From assembly GCA_934446065.1 (NCBI GenBank), contig CAKSDP010000005.1, forward strand, positions 20,764 through 84,763: a stretch of 64,000 nt of DNA, read 5' to 3'. Below are positions 29,347 to 39,457 of this stretch, one piece after another. The notes beneath the pieces were generated by a model. It made no database searches. It saw nothing but the letters and a program-made list of their open reading frames with translations, and had not been told where the DNA came from. The position numbers and the translations under genes are program-made. Position 1 is the first letter of the stretch. The number at the start of each line of letters is the position of its first letter. Source of the DNA: an uncultured Eubacteriales bacterium. Lineage in GTDB: Bacteria > Bacillota > Clostridia > Oscillospirales > CAG-272.

Positions 29347-30768
29347 GTGATTAAAGGCGCATCTGATAAAAATAAAGTGTTTGCATATTTCGAGGAGTTG
29401 TCCGCGATCCCGAGAGGATCGGGCAATACCGATGCCGTAAGCGCGTACTGCATGGCGTTTGCCGAGGCGCACGGGCTTGAGGCGTCGCGCGACAGCTTCA
29501 ATAACGTTGTGATAAAAAAGCCTGCATCCGCCGGATATGAAGGACACGATACCGTGATACTTCAGGGACACCTCGATATGGTGTGCGAAAAAACAGCCGA
29601 CAGCACGCACGACTTTCTGCGTGACGGAATAAAGCTCGTCTCCGACGGAGAAATGCTTCGTGCGGACGGAACCACGCTCGGTGCCGACGACGGCATTGCC
29701 GTTGCGATGACGCTTGCCGTGCTCGATGACGACAGCCTGCCGCATCCGCCGATAGAAGCAGTTTTCACCACTGATGAGGAGACCGGAATGTACGGTTCGG
29801 AGGGGCTTGACACGACGAAACTTGACGGTCATATTCTCATTAATATCGACTCCGGCGAAGAGGGCGTGCTCACCGTAGGCTGCGCCGGAGGTGCCAAGAC
29901 TACGACTGTTCTGACTCTTCACCGAGCGCCGGATGACGGTCACCTCGTCCGTATCAGAGTCGACGGACTTCTCGGCGGTCACTCGGGAATCGACATCGAC
30001 AAGGGAAGGCTTAACGCCGACGCGACCCTTGCGGATTTTCTCGCGTCTCTCGATATGCCGTTTCGCATAGTCTCGATCAGCGGCGGATTCAAGGACAACG
30101 TGATCCCGTGCGCTGCGGAGTGCGTGATCTCCTGCGGAGCTGATGCGGAAGAGATATGCCGCGCCGCTTCTGCGTATGCCGATAAGATCCGCCCCGACAC
30201 CGATCCGAACCTTGCAGTCTCGTGCGAGGATGCGGGCGAGGATGCGGAGTCGTTCGACCCCGATTCCACCGCCGAGATACTGAAATTCATCCGTGAGACG
30301 CCGAGCGGCATAATCAAGATGAGCGAGACGATTGACGGAATGGTGCAGACTTCGCAGAATCTCGGAATACTTGAGACGTCGGGCAATACCGTGAAGGCGG
30401 TGGTGTCTGTCAGAAGCAGCGTTGCCGCAGAAAAGGAAGAAGCTGTCGAAAAGCTGCGCAGGCACGCGAAGGAGTACGGAGCCGAATTCAGCGTGCACGG
30501 TCACTATCCCGCGTGGGAGGTGGTCGACGATTCGCGTCTCCGCGAGACGATGGTTCGCGTGTACGAGCGGCTGAACGGCAGATCTCCGGTGATAACCACC
30601 GTGCACGCCGGACTCGAATGCGGGCTTTTCGGCGGAAAAATCCGGAATTTCGATGCAGTGTCCATCGGACCGGATATGTGGGATATCCACACTGTTTCGG
30701 AGCATCTTTCGATAGCTTCGACCGAGCACACATACGATTATCTGTGCACGGTGCTCGCTGAGCTGTAA
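29347..30768 (+). CDS. pepD: Aminoacyl-histidine dipeptidase (M20 family)
   Basis: A 473-residue di-zinc exopeptidase that splits Xaa-His and other dipeptides in the cytosol. M20C motifs: IPRGSGNTDAVS, the metal-binding HLDMVCEK and GADDGIAVA, the catalytic Glu pair in TTDEETGMYG, and a C-terminal HAGLECGLF metal ligand. The internal lid/dimerisation domain spans about 210-400. The GTG start has GGGAG upstream. It neighbours the Opp peptide importer, so it probably degrades imported peptides. Confidence 0.95.
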   Translation: MIKGASDKNKVFAYFEELSAIPRGSGNTDAVSAYCMAFAEAHGLEASRDSFNNVVIKKPASAGYEGHDTVILQGHLDMVCEKTADSTHDFLRDGIKLVSDGEMLRADGTTLGADDGIAVAMTLAVLDDDSLPHPPIEAVFTTDEETGMYGSEGLDTTKLDGHILINIDSGEEGVLTVGCAGGAKTTTVLTLHRAPDDGHLVRIRVDGLLGGHSGIDIDKGRLNADATLADFLASLDMPFRIVSISGGFKDNVIPCAAECVISCGADAEEICRAASAYADKIRPDTDPNLAVSCEDAGEDAESFDPDSTAEILKFIRETPSGIIKMSETIDGMVQTSQNLGILETSGNTVKAVVSVRSSVAAEKEEAVEKLRRHAKEYGAEFSVHGHYPAWEVVDDSRLRETMVRVYERLNGRSPVITTVHAGLECGLFGGKIRNFDAVSIGPDMWDIHTVSEHLSIASTEHTYDYLCTVLAEL

Positions 30769-30782
30769 TCCCCGAAAATAAA

Positions 30783-30818
30783 GGCGTCCGCAGGAATTTT
30801 TCGTTCCTGTCGGGCGCC
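30783..30818 (+). terminator. Terminator after pepD
   Basis: Imperfect stem GGCGTCCGCAGGAA/TTCCTGTCGGGCGCC, followed by GTTTTGTTT. Confidence 0.75.
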
Positions 30819-30867
30819 GTTTTGTTTATCGTTTGTACACAAATTGAAGCGGATTTGAAAACAACTA

Positions 30868-30896
30868 TTGATTTTTCCGACCCGGTGTGCTATAAT
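30868..30896 (+). promoter_or_regulatory. Promoter of the opp operon
   Basis: TTGATT (30868-30873), 17 bases, perfect TATAAT (30891-30896). A leader of about 140 bases follows. Confidence 0.6.
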
Positions 30897-31040
30897 ACTG
30901 TGTATCTACATAAAAAATTCTCCAAAAAGCAAAATTCTGGTTAAATCTCGATATTATTCATCCGGACGCTCGGCTGTCGCTGTGTGCACCGGTTGTATGG
31001 TACACAGCAAAGAGAGACAAGCAAGAGGAGCGTGAATCTG

Positions 31041-31958
31041 TTGACAAAGTATATCATAAAGCGCGTCGCGATGGGACTTCTCAGCATATTTATCGTCGCA
31101 ACGCTTACATTTTTTCTGATGAATCTCGTCCCCGGCGGCCCTTTCACCGCCGAGAAATCCATCAGTAAGGCTGCCCAGGAGGCACTTGCCGCGAAATACG
31201 GCTTGGACAAGCCGATCATGGAGCGCTACATTACATACATGACCGATTTCGTGAAAGGAGATATGGGCTTCAGCCTGAAGCAGCGCGGTCTCACCGTAAA
31301 CGAGATCATCGCGACTAAGTTCCCGGTCTCCGCAAAGCTTGCGGGTATTGCGGTTGCGGTTGCGCTTCTTGTCGGAATACCGCTCGGATGTATCTCCGCA
31401 TACAACCGAGGCAAATTCGCCGATAACTTTATAATCGTGCTTGCAACGTGCGGTATCGCGATACCAAGCTTTATCAGCAGCGTTCTGCTGCTCTATGCGT
31501 TCGGATGCAAGCTCAATATTCTGCCGACTGTCGGTCTGAACACGCTGTCGTCATACATAATGCCGATCACGGCGCTTGCGATATATCCTACGGCTTACAT
31601 CACCAGACTAATGCGCTCGAGCCTGCTCGACGTTATGGGTCAGGACTATATCCGCACCGCCAAGGCGAAGGGTCTTTCCGGATTCCGCGTACTGTTCAAG
31701 CACGCGCTCCGCAACGCCGTCCTTCCGATCGTCACATATGTCGGTCCCATGCTTGCAAACATGATGACCGGTTCGTTCATCGTTGAAAAGATCTTCACCA
31801 TTCCGGGACTCGGCCGTGAGTTCGTTTCCTCCATCACCAACCGCGATTATACTATGATCATGGGTACAACCATAGTGCTGGCGACGCTGATCATAACGGC
31901 AAACGTGATCGTCGATATCCTCTACAAGGTCATCGACCCGCGTATAAAACTGAAGTAA
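31041..31958 (+). CDS. oppB: Oligopeptide ABC transporter permease OppB
   Basis: A 305-residue inner permease with six TMs. It starts TKYIIKRVAMGLLSIFIVATLTFFLMNLVPGGPF, the OppB/DppB N-terminal signature, and carries the cytoplasmic EAA loop around AKAKGLSGFRVLFKHALRNAVLPI. It forms the channel with OppC for peptide uptake. The TTG at 31041 is preferred over a GTG 9 bases earlier because GAGGAG then lies 10 bases upstream rather than 1. First gene of oppBCDFA. Confidence 0.95.
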   Translation: MTKYIIKRVAMGLLSIFIVATLTFFLMNLVPGGPFTAEKSISKAAQEALAAKYGLDKPIMERYITYMTDFVKGDMGFSLKQRGLTVNEIIATKFPVSAKLAGIAVAVALLVGIPLGCISAYNRGKFADNFIIVLATCGIAIPSFISSVLLLYAFGCKLNILPTVGLNTLSSYIMPITALAIYPTAYITRLMRSSLLDVMGQDYIRTAKAKGLSGFRVLFKHALRNAVLPIVTYVGPMLANMMTGSFIVEKIFTIPGLGREFVSSITNRDYTMIMGTTIVLATLIITANVIVDILYKVIDPRIKLK

Positions 31959-31979
31959 GGAGCCGGTACTGAAGTAAAA

Positions 31980-33020
31980 ATGAAAAATAAAATTCCGAGT
32001 CTTCATCTTAACGCCGACGATTTTATTCCTGCAACTCACGATGAAAAAGAAAGCCTTGTTGTGATGCGCGAAAGCGTGAACTTCTGGAAGGACGGTCTCC
32101 GCCGCCTCCGGAAGAACAAGATCGCAATGGTCAGCCTTATTTTCATCGTCCTCATTATGATTTTTGCATATGTTCTGCCGAGTTTTTGGCCGTACACGTA
32201 TGAGCAGCAGATCAAATACAGCGAGAACCTCAAGCCGTTTGAGTACGGCACAGCCGAGCAGGCTCGCATTGACGCCGGAGAGAGCGTGTTCCCGCACATC
32301 TGCGGCACCGACAAGCTCGGACGTGATTTCGCCGTCCGTCTCATGATGGGTACGCGAATCAGCCTTACGGTCGGTCTTATCTGCGCGGCGCTCGTCCTCA
32401 TTGTCGGCGCGACATACGGCGCGATCGCCGGATTTGCCGGCGGCTGGGTCGATAATATAATGATGCGAATAACGGATATCCTGTACACGATACCGGATAT
32501 TCTGCTGATAATCATACTTTCGATGACGCTGAAGCCGCTCCTTGATACCTTGTCGGAGCACGCCGGATTCATGTGGATGCAGAAGGTCGGTTCCGGCCTT
32601 ATCGCGATCTTCATCGTGTTCGCCCTGCTTTATTGGGTCGGAATGGCGCGTATCACCCGCTCTCAGGTGCTTATCCTGAAGGAGTCGGAGTATGTCACCG
32701 CAGCCCGTGCGCTCGGCGCCGGCAGCGCCCGCATAATCAGAAAGCATCTGCTTACAAACTGCATCGGTACGCTTATAGTTACGACAACGCTTCAGATACC
32801 GTCCGCGATCTTTACCGAGAGCTACCTCAGCTTCCTCGGACTCGGAGTTGCGGCACCTATGCCGTCTCTCGGATCGCTTGCAACTGACGCCGTGAAGGGT
32901 ATGAATACGTATCCTCACCTGCTCCTGCTTCCCGCGGTTCTCATAAGCGTGATCATCCTTGCATTCAACCTTTTCGGCGACGGTCTGCGCGATGCGTTCG
33001 ACCCGAAGCTGAAGAACTGA
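31980..33020 (+). CDS. oppC: Oligopeptide ABC transporter permease OppC
   Basis: A 346-residue permease with six TMs. The N-terminal DWRRLRKNKIAM-like OppC_N segment comes before TM1 (about 55-77). The conserved GTDKLGRDFAVRLMMGTRISL region follows, and the EAA loop is around AARALGAGSARIIRKHLLTNC. The FLGLGV motif with PMPSLG is typical of OppC. It pairs with OppB. AAGGAG lies rather far (17 bases) before the ATG, which may lower its translation unless coupled to oppB. Confidence 0.95.
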   Translation: MKNKIPSLHLNADDFIPATHDEKESLVVMRESVNFWKDGLRRLRKNKIAMVSLIFIVLIMIFAYVLPSFWPYTYEQQIKYSENLKPFEYGTAEQARIDAGESVFPHICGTDKLGRDFAVRLMMGTRISLTVGLICAALVLIVGATYGAIAGFAGGWVDNIMMRITDILYTIPDILLIIILSMTLKPLLDTLSEHAGFMWMQKVGSGLIAIFIVFALLYWVGMARITRSQVLILKESEYVTAARALGAGSARIIRKHLLTNCIGTLIVTTTLQIPSAIFTESYLSFLGLGVAAPMPSLGSLATDAVKGMNTYPHLLLLPAVLISVIILAFNLFGDGLRDAFDPKLKN

Positions 33021-33036
33021 GAAGGAGGACGATCTG

Positions 33037-34038
33037 ATGGGAAAATTACTTGAAATCAAGGACGAAAGACTGTCCTTCTTTACCCCTGTCGGCGAGGTGA
33101 AGGCGCTGAACGGCGTCTCATTCTCGATGAACGAGGGCGAAGTCCTCGGCATCGTCGGAGAGTCCGGTTCCGGAAAATCCGTCACCGCATATTCGATCAT
33201 GGGTCTGACCGCATACCCCGGCCGCCTTGTCGGCGGAACCATTTGGTTCAACGGACATGAGGTCGAGAAGATGACCGAGAAGCAGTTCCGCCGTATGCGC
33301 GGAAACGAGGTCTCGATAATCTTCCAGGATCCTATGACGAGCCTTAACCCCGTTTACACTATCGGAAACCAGATCACCGAGGTGATCCTGCTTCATACAA
33401 ACAAAACAAAGAGCGAGGCGCACGCCCGTGCCCGCGAGCTTCTTGAGCTTGTCGGAATAAACGAGCCGGATAAGCGCCTGAAGCAGTACCCGCATGAGCT
33501 GTCCGGCGGTATGCGCCAGCGCGTTATGATCGCGATCGCTCTTGCGTGCGAGCCGAAGCTGCTTATCGCCGATGAGCCGACGACGGCACTCGACGTTACC
33601 ATTCAGGCTCAGATACTTGAGCTTATGCAGGAGCTTCGCGAAAAGCTCGGCATGAGTATCATCATGATCACGCACGACCTCGGCGTCGTTGCAAGTATGT
33701 GCGAGAAGATCGCCGTCATGTACGCCGGTCATATCGTTGAGTACGGCACAGCCGATGAGATATTCTATAATCCCTCGCACGAGTATACGAAGGGTCTTAT
33801 CAACTCGATCCCGAAACTGAACGTTGAGGAAACGGAACGCCTTGTTCCGATCGAGGGTCAGCCCGTCGATCTGCTCAATCCTCCCGCAGGATGTCCGTTC
33901 GCACCCCGCTGCGATCGGTGTATGAAGATATGTTTGCGAGAGATGCCGCCCAAAACGGAGCTGAGCGATACCCATTACAGCCATTGCTGGCTGCTCCAGA
34001 AGAATGAGTTTGAAAAAGGAGGCGGCGACAATGTCTGA
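33037..34038 (+). CDS. oppD: Oligopeptide ABC transporter ATPase OppD
   Basis: A 333-residue ATPase. Walker A is GESGSGKS, signature LSGGMRQR, Walker [13 protein letters not shown], switch His MITHDLG. The C-terminal OppD/F region ends with the Cys-rich [17 protein letters not shown], which in this family can hold an Fe-S cluster. GAAGGAGG precedes the ATG. It overlaps oppF by 8 bases. Confidence 0.96.
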   Translation: MGKLLEIKDERLSFFTPVGEVKALNGVSFSMNEGEVLGIVGESGSGKSVTAYSIMGLTAYPGRLVGGTIWFNGHEVEKMTEKQFRRMRGNEVSIIFQDPMTSLNPVYTIGNQITEVILLHTNKTKSEAHARARELLELVGINEPDKRLKQYPHELSGGMRQRVMIAIALACEPKLLIADEPTTALDVTIQAQILELMQELREKLGMSIIMITHDLGVVASMCEKIAVMYAGHIVEYGTADEIFYNPSHEYTKGLINSIPKLNVEETERLVPIEGQPVDLLNPPAGCPFAPRCDRCMKICLREMPPKTELSDTHYSHCWLLQKNEFEKGGGDNV

Positions 34039-35092
34039 GAATAAAGTCCTTGTAGAAGTACAGCACCTTCAGCAGTATTTTCCTGCCGGCGGGCACGGAA
34101 AGAACAAGCGCTTCGTGCAGGCGGTCGATGATGTTTCGTTCTCGATCATGCGCGGTGAAACGCTCGGCATCGTCGGCGAGTCCGGCTGCGGTAAAACGAC
34201 TGTCGGACGCACAATGCTCCGCCTGTATGAGCCGACCGACGGCCGCATTATCTACGACGGCAAGGTGATATTCGACAGCGGTAAGACACCGCTTATGAAT
34301 CCCGACGGAACAGATGTAACGGATGCCGACGGCAAGCTTGTCTACGGCGCGAAGACCGCAGTCAATATGCTGCCGTATCGCCGTCGTATGCAGATCGTGT
34401 TCCAGGATCCTTACGCGAGCCTTGACCCGCGTATGACAATCGGTGATATCGTCGGCGAGTCTATCGACATTCACAAGCTCTGCCAGAATAAGGACGAGCG
34501 CCATGATAAGATCATTTCTCTGCTTGAGCGCGTAGGCCTCAACAGCGAGCACGCCAACCGCTATCCGCACGAGTTCTCCGGCGGTCAGCGCCAGCGCGTG
34601 GGAATCGCACGTGCGCTTGCAGTTGATCCCGAGTTCATCGTCTGCGACGAGCCTGTCTCCGCGCTTGACGTTTCGATCCAGGCGCAGGTCGTCAATATGT
34701 TTGAGGATCTGCAGAGCGAAATGGGTCTCACCTATCTGTTTATTGCGCACGACCTCAGCGTCGTTCGTCATATTTCAAACCGCATCGGCGTAATGTATCT
34801 CGGACGAATGGTGGAACTTGCGGACAGCTATGAGCTGATCTCGCACAGCGTCCATCCGTACACGAGAAGCCTTATTTCCGCGATACCCGTGGCAGATCCG
34901 AAGCAGGCTCGCGCCTCCAAGCGTATCCCGCTTCAGGGCGACGTTCCCAGCCCGCTGAATCCGCCGAGCGGATGCCGATTCCGCACACGCTGCCCCTACG
35001 CGGACGAAGTGTGCGCTGCGGAATGCCCCAAGCTGCGCGAGGTGTCCCCCGGACATTTTGCGGCTTGCCACCACCTTGACCGCTTGGTCTGA
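34031..35092 (+). CDS. oppF: Oligopeptide ABC transporter ATPase OppF
   Basis: A 353-residue ATPase, partner of OppD. Walker [10 protein letters not shown], signature FSGGQRQR, Walker [13 protein letters not shown], switch FIAHDLS. The C-terminal Cys motif is [16 protein letters not shown]. The ATG at 34031 is chosen because AAAGGAGG lies 8-9 bases upstream inside the end of oppD. An insert of about 30 residues ([20 protein letters not shown]) between Walker A and the Q-loop is longer than usual in OppF but occurs in clostridial members. Confidence 0.96.
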   Translation: MSENKVLVEVQHLQQYFPAGGHGKNKRFVQAVDDVSFSIMRGETLGIVGESGCGKTTVGRTMLRLYEPTDGRIIYDGKVIFDSGKTPLMNPDGTDVTDADGKLVYGAKTAVNMLPYRRRMQIVFQDPYASLDPRMTIGDIVGESIDIHKLCQNKDERHDKIISLLERVGLNSEHANRYPHEFSGGQRQRVGIARALAVDPEFIVCDEPVSALDVSIQAQVVNMFEDLQSEMGLTYLFIAHDLSVVRHISNRIGVMYLGRMVELADSYELISHSVHPYTRSLISAIPVADPKQARASKRIPLQGDVPSPLNPPSGCRFRTRCPYADEVCAAECPKLREVSPGHFAACHHLDRLV

Positions 35093-35165
35093 TTATCTAT
35101 GGTATTCTTTGTGTTAGCGGCACAATGGATATAGACCCCAAAAAATAAAAAAAGGAGAAGAATCA

Positions 35166-36935
35166 ATGAACGCAAAGAGACTGATCGCACTTGTGCTGGT
35201 CGTCGCTACGGTGTTCTTCCTCGGCGCCTGCGGAAAGAAGCAGACTAATGACGGCATTACCGTACAGATCGGCCCGAACCCCGAGACTCTTGACCCCGCA
35301 CTGAACAGTGCAGTTGATGGCGGTAATATGCTCATCACGCTGTTCGAGACGCTTCTCATCATCGATGAGGACAACAAAGTTCAGCCCGGCCAGGCTGAAA
35401 AGTATGAAGTAAGCCCGGACGGCCTTACCTGGACCTTCACCATGCGTGACGGCCTGAAGTGGAGCGACGGCACCGAGCTCAACGCTAAGGACTTTGAGTA
35501 CTCTTTCAAGAGACTTACCAAGGAAGAGGTCGCAGCACCCTATGCTGAGACTGTTATCGGTATGGTCGAAGGTTACACCGACGCTATCGGTAATCCCGAT
35601 GCTGAGGGTAAACCCACCACTACTCCTGATCCGGATCTGCTTCAGGTAAAAGCAAGCGAGGACGGCAAGACCCTTACCGTTAAACTTGCTTACCCCTGCT
35701 CTTACTTTGATAAGCTTGCTGCTTTCGGATCCATGAGCCCTGTTCAGAAGGCTACCGTCGAGGCAAACGGCGATTCTTGGGCAACTAAGCCTGAGACCTA
35801 CGTCTGCAACGGTCCTTACATGATCAGCGAGTGGACCTCCAGCGAGCGCATCGTCTGCAAGAAGAACCCGAACTACAAGGGTGGTTGGGATTCGAGCCGT
35901 ATCGTAACCGATCAACTCACATTCCTCCTCCTTGAGGATTCCTCTGCTGCATACACTGCATACCAGAACGGTACTGCACAGCTGATTAAGGGGGTTCCTA
36001 CCGAGGAGATACCCAGTCTCAAAAAGGCTGAGGACGGCGGCGATTTCTACATTGATACCATTCTCGGTACCTACTACCTCAGCATGAACCTTGAGAAGGA
36101 AGTCTTCCAGGATGTCAACGTCCGTAAGGCTCTCTCTCTTGCAATCGACCGTGAGTACGTTGCAAACACCATCATGCAGGGCACTTACACCGCTGCATAC
36201 AACTATGTCGGCCCGAACGTAGTTGACGCCGAAGGCATGTTCTTTGACAACGCTGTTAAGGCTAACGACGGTAAGACCTACCTGCCCCAGGATCACGCAA
36301 AGGCTCTCGAGGAGGCTAAGGCAGCTCTCGCAGAGGCCGGCTATCCGAACGGTAAGGGCTTCCCGAAGATCACCTACTCCACCAACGATGCAGGCTACCA
36401 CAAGCCTCTCGCAGAGTATCTGCAGCAGTGCTACAAGGAGCTCGGCATCACCATGGATATCGACATCGTCGAGTGGAAGGCATTCACTCCTCAGCGTCGT
36501 GCAGGTGAGTACGAGATGGCTCGTAACGGTTGGGTTATGGACTACAACGATGCTTCGAACATGATCGAGCTTCTGTACTCCACCAACGGTAACAACGACG
36601 GCAAGTACAACAATCCCGAGTTTGATGCAGCTCTTGACGCGTCCAAGGTTGCTGACGCTAAGACGCACTTTGAGGCTCTCCACAAGGCTGAGACCATCAT
36701 GATGGAAGACTACGCTATGATCCCCGTCGCTTACTACAACGACTTTTGGTTGCAGAGCCCCGCTCTGAAGGGAACATGGCACAGCCCGTACGGCTACTGG
36801 TACTTCCAGTATGCGTACATCGATGAGAATGTACAGGTAACCACCGGTGCTGCTGTCAGCACTACCGGCGCTGTAACCACCGAGGCTACTGATACCGCTG
36901 CTGCAAGCGCTACCGCTGCAACTGAGGGTAAGTAA
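35166..36935 (+). CDS. oppA: Oligopeptide-binding lipoprotein OppA
   Basis: A 589-residue substrate-binding protein (SBP_bac_5) with a lipoprotein signal: lipobox LGAC, lipidated Cys about 21. The binding domain starts IGPNPETLDPALNSAVDGG. The conserved WTFTMRDGLKWSDGTELNAKDF and VRKALSLAIDREYV are present. It delivers peptides to OppBC. The last 30 residues are a Thr/Ala tail. Codon use is visibly different from neighbours (many GCT, CTT, ACC, AAG, few GC-ending rare codons), the usual mark of very high expression. A terminator directly after it probably keeps it above downstream genes. Confidence 0.95.
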   Translation: MNAKRLIALVLVVATVFFLGACGKKQTNDGITVQIGPNPETLDPALNSAVDGGNMLITLFETLLIIDEDNKVQPGQAEKYEVSPDGLTWTFTMRDGLKWSDGTELNAKDFEYSFKRLTKEEVAAPYAETVIGMVEGYTDAIGNPDAEGKPTTTPDPDLLQVKASEDGKTLTVKLAYPCSYFDKLAAFGSMSPVQKATVEANGDSWATKPETYVCNGPYMISEWTSSERIVCKKNPNYKGGWDSSRIVTDQLTFLLLEDSSAAYTAYQNGTAQLIKGVPTEEIPSLKKAEDGGDFYIDTILGTYYLSMNLEKEVFQDVNVRKALSLAIDREYVANTIMQGTYTAAYNYVGPNVVDAEGMFFDNAVKANDGKTYLPQDHAKALEEAKAALAEAGYPNGKGFPKITYSTNDAGYHKPLAEYLQQCYKELGITMDIDIVEWKAFTPQRRAGEYEMARNGWVMDYNDASNMIELLYSTNGNNDGKYNNPEFDAALDASKVADAKTHFEALHKAETIMMEDYAMIPVAYYNDFWLQSPALKGTWHSPYGYWYFQYAYIDENVQVTTGAAVSTTGAVTTEATDTAAASATAATEGK

Positions 36936-36946
36936 TCAAAAGCTAT

Positions 36947-36983
36947 AAAGAAAAGGCTGCCGCATTTGCGGCGGCCTTTCTTT
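36947..36983 (+). terminator. Terminator after oppA
   Basis: Long stem AAAGAAAAGGCTGCCGC/GCGGCGGCCTTTCTTT with an ATTT loop and one bulge, ending 24 bases before pepT. Confidence 0.8.
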
Positions 36984-37007
36984 AGATTATATCAGGAGAT
37001 AAAACTA

Positions 37008-38177
37008 ATGAATGTCATTGAACGCTTCCTTAAATACGTTACATTTGAAACGACCTCCGATGAGGATTCGGAAACCTGCCCCTCCACCGCGTGTCAGCTT
37101 GCGCTTGCGGACTATCTCGCAGAGGAGCTGCGCGGGATCGGCGTTGCGGACGCGGCGCGCGACGAGCTTGGCTATGTCTACGGCCACATCCCCGCGAGCA
37201 AGGGCATGGAGAACGAGCCTGTGATCGGGCTCATCGCGCACATGGATACCTCGCCTGACGTGAGCGGTAAAAATGTTCAGGCGAAAATAATCAAGTACGA
37301 CGGAACAAACGCCGGTATGCTCGACGATTCACACATCGGCCACGAGCTTATAGTCACCGATAATACAACGCTGCTCGGCGCAGACGATAAGGCGGGCGTC
37401 GCCGAGATCGTCGCGGCGTGCGACCGTATCATTTCCGACTCGTCGCTTCGTCACGGCAAGATCTGCATCGGATTTACCCCCGATGAGGAGATTGGGCGCG
37501 GCGCCGATCATTTTGATCTCGAGCGCTTCGGCGCGGACTTTGCGTATACCGTGGACGGCGGCGAGCTTGGCGAGATCGAGTACGAGAATTTCAACGCCGC
37601 CGCAGTCAAGATCACGATACACGGTGTGAACACCCATCCCGGCTCCGCGAAGAATAAGATGCGCAACGCCGCGCTGTATGCGACGGAGCTTGTATCAATG
37701 CTTCCGCCCGCAGAGACACCCGCACACACCGAAGGCCGCGAGGGCTTCTACCACGTCTCCGGGATAACGGCTGACGAGACAACGGCGCAGATCACGATGA
37801 TCGTGCGCGATCACTGCCGCGAGACATTTGAGCAGCGTAAGAGCTTTGTCTCCGCGATCGTCCGCTTCATGAATGACAAATACGGCTGCGGTACCGTCGA
37901 GCTTGATATGTCCGACAGCTACTACAACATGAAGGAGATCATCGACGAGCATCTCGATATCGTCGAGCGTGCAAAGGCAGCCATGGCGGCAGCGGGCGTT
38001 GAGCCGATCATCGTCCCGATCCGCGGCGGCACGGATGGAGCAAGACTCTCGTTTGACGGACTTCCGTGCCCGAATCTCTCTACCGGCGGACTCAATTTCC
38101 ACAGCATTTACGAGGCGATACCGACTGAATCTCTCGTGAAGATGGCAGACGTTCTCGTGAACCTCACGTGCCATTAA
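37008..38177 (+). CDS. pepT: Peptidase T (tripeptide aminopeptidase)
   Basis: A 389-residue M20B di-zinc aminopeptidase that removes the N-terminal residue from tripeptides. Motifs: HMDTSPDVSG, LGADDKAGVAEI, TPDEEIGRGADHF with catalytic Glu, and the late GGTDGARLSF. I chose the ATG at 37008 (MNVIERFLKYV) because AGGAG is 8 bases upstream. Following oppA, it fits a peptide-use operon, although a terminator lies between. Confidence 0.96.
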   Translation: MNVIERFLKYVTFETTSDEDSETCPSTACQLALADYLAEELRGIGVADAARDELGYVYGHIPASKGMENEPVIGLIAHMDTSPDVSGKNVQAKIIKYDGTNAGMLDDSHIGHELIVTDNTTLLGADDKAGVAEIVAACDRIISDSSLRHGKICIGFTPDEEIGRGADHFDLERFGADFAYTVDGGELGEIEYENFNAAAVKITIHGVNTHPGSAKNKMRNAALYATELVSMLPPAETPAHTEGREGFYHVSGITADETTAQITMIVRDHCRETFEQRKSFVSAIVRFMNDKYGCGTVELDMSDSYYNMKEIIDEHLDIVERAKAAMAAAGVEPIIVPIRGGTDGARLSFDGLPCPNLSTGGLNFHSIYEAIPTESLVKMADVLVNLTCH

Positions 38178-38239
38178 ACAATTAGGACCTGAAATCTTGT
38201 GAACGCACTGTAAAATTTGCTGAATTGATAAGTTACGCC

Positions 38240-38268
38240 TTGAAAACGCCGCCCGATTGCGGTATACT
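38240..38268 (+). promoter_or_regulatory. Promoter of the decarboxylase beta/gamma-like pair
   Basis: TTGAAA (38240-38245), 17 bases, TATACT (38263-38268). Confidence 0.6.
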
Positions 38269-38311
38269 CATAAAGTAAGACTAAATGAGATTTTACTTAA
38301 CGGGGTACTTT

Positions 38312-39439
38312 ATGGCGGATCTGTTTTCAAACGTTCTGAATATTACATGGCAGCAGATAGTGATGTGGGTCATCGGCGGGATCCTTATTTATCTTGCGAT
38401 AAAGAAGGACATGGAGCCGACGCTCCTCCTGCCGATGGGCTTCGGCGCGATCCTCGTGAATCTGCCGCTCTCCGGCGCGGTCAATCAGGTGTACGACGGC
38501 GTGACGGAGCCGGGCGCGCTCGACGTCCTGTTCAGCGCAGGAATTGCGAACGAGCTGTTCCCGCTTTTGCTGTTCATCGGTATCGGCGCGATGATCGATT
38601 TCGAGCCGCTGCTCACCAACCCGAAGCTGATGATATTCGGTGCGGCGGCGCAGTTCGGAATATTCTTCACGATGAGCCTTGCGGCACTGTTCGGCTTTGA
38701 CCTGAAAGATGCCGCGTCGATCGGCATAATCGGCACCGCAGACGGTCCGACTTCGATATTTGTCGCGAACTTTCTCGGCTCAAAGTACACCGGCGCAATA
38801 ATGGTCGCAGCGTATTCATATATGGCGCTTGTGCCGCTTGTGCAGCCGCCTGTGATAAAAATGCTGACGACCGAGAGCGAGCGCCGCATCAGAATGACGT
38901 ACAAGCAGCGCTCCGTTTCAAAGCTGACGAAGATACTGTTCCCGATAGTGATAACGGTTATCACCGGAATCGTGTCTCCGCGCAGCGTGGCGCTGATCGG
39001 ATTTCTTATGTTCGGCAACCTCATCCGCGAGTGCGGCGTGCTTGATTCGCTGTCAGAGACGGCGCAGAAGGTTCTGTCAAACCTCGTGACGCTCCTTCTC
39101 GGCATTACGATCGCAACGAAAATGCAGGCGGAGTATTTCCTCCGTTGGGAGACGCTGCTCATCATCGCGCTCGGACTTGTCGCGTTCATATTCGATACGG
39201 CGGGCGGCGTGCTGTTTGCAAAGCTTATAAACCTCTTCCTGCCGAAGGAGAAGAAGATTAACCCGATGATCGGCGCGGCAGGAATATCGGCGTTCCCGAT
39301 GTCGGCGCGTGTCGTCCATAAGATGGGTCTGAAGGAGGATCCGCAGAACTTCCTCCTGATGCATTCGGTCGGAGTGAATGTCTCCGGACAGATCGCCTCG
39401 GTGATCGCCGGCGGAATCATCCTCAACATGATCGGCTGA
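38312..39439 (+). CDS. Na+-translocating decarboxylase beta subunit (OadB/GcdB/MmdB family)
   Basis: A 375-residue integral membrane protein with about 9-11 TMs. In these complexes the beta subunit couples decarboxylation of carboxybiotin to Na+ export. Hallmarks: GIGAMIDFEPLLTNPK, GTADGPTSIFVANFL with the ion-binding Asp, and NPMIGAAGISAFPMSARVVHK. The ATG at 38312 is chosen at MADLFSNVLNITW with GGGG upstream; an earlier in-frame ATG adds nine non-conserved residues. No carboxyltransferase (alpha) or biotin-carrier gene is present nearby, so the substrate (oxaloacetate, methylmalonyl-CoA, glutaconyl-CoA) is not decided. Confidence 0.93.
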   Translation: MADLFSNVLNITWQQIVMWVIGGILIYLAIKKDMEPTLLLPMGFGAILVNLPLSGAVNQVYDGVTEPGALDVLFSAGIANELFPLLLFIGIGAMIDFEPLLTNPKLMIFGAAAQFGIFFTMSLAALFGFDLKDAASIGIIGTADGPTSIFVANFLGSKYTGAIMVAAYSYMALVPLVQPPVIKMLTTESERRIRMTYKQRSVSKLTKILFPIVITVITGIVSPRSVALIGFLMFGNLIRECGVLDSLSETAQKVLSNLVTLLLGITIATKMQAEYFLRWETLLIIALGLVAFIFDTAGGVLFAKLINLFLPKEKKINPMIGAAGISAFPMSARVVHKMGLKEDPQNFLLMHSVGVNVSGQIASVIAGGIILNMIG

Positions 39440-39457
39440 GAATAACGGGAGGTTTGT

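Noticed and set aside
31608..33251. 547-codon - strand frame opposite oppB-oppD
   Set aside because: Covers three well-supported transporter genes on the + strand and has no domain pattern.
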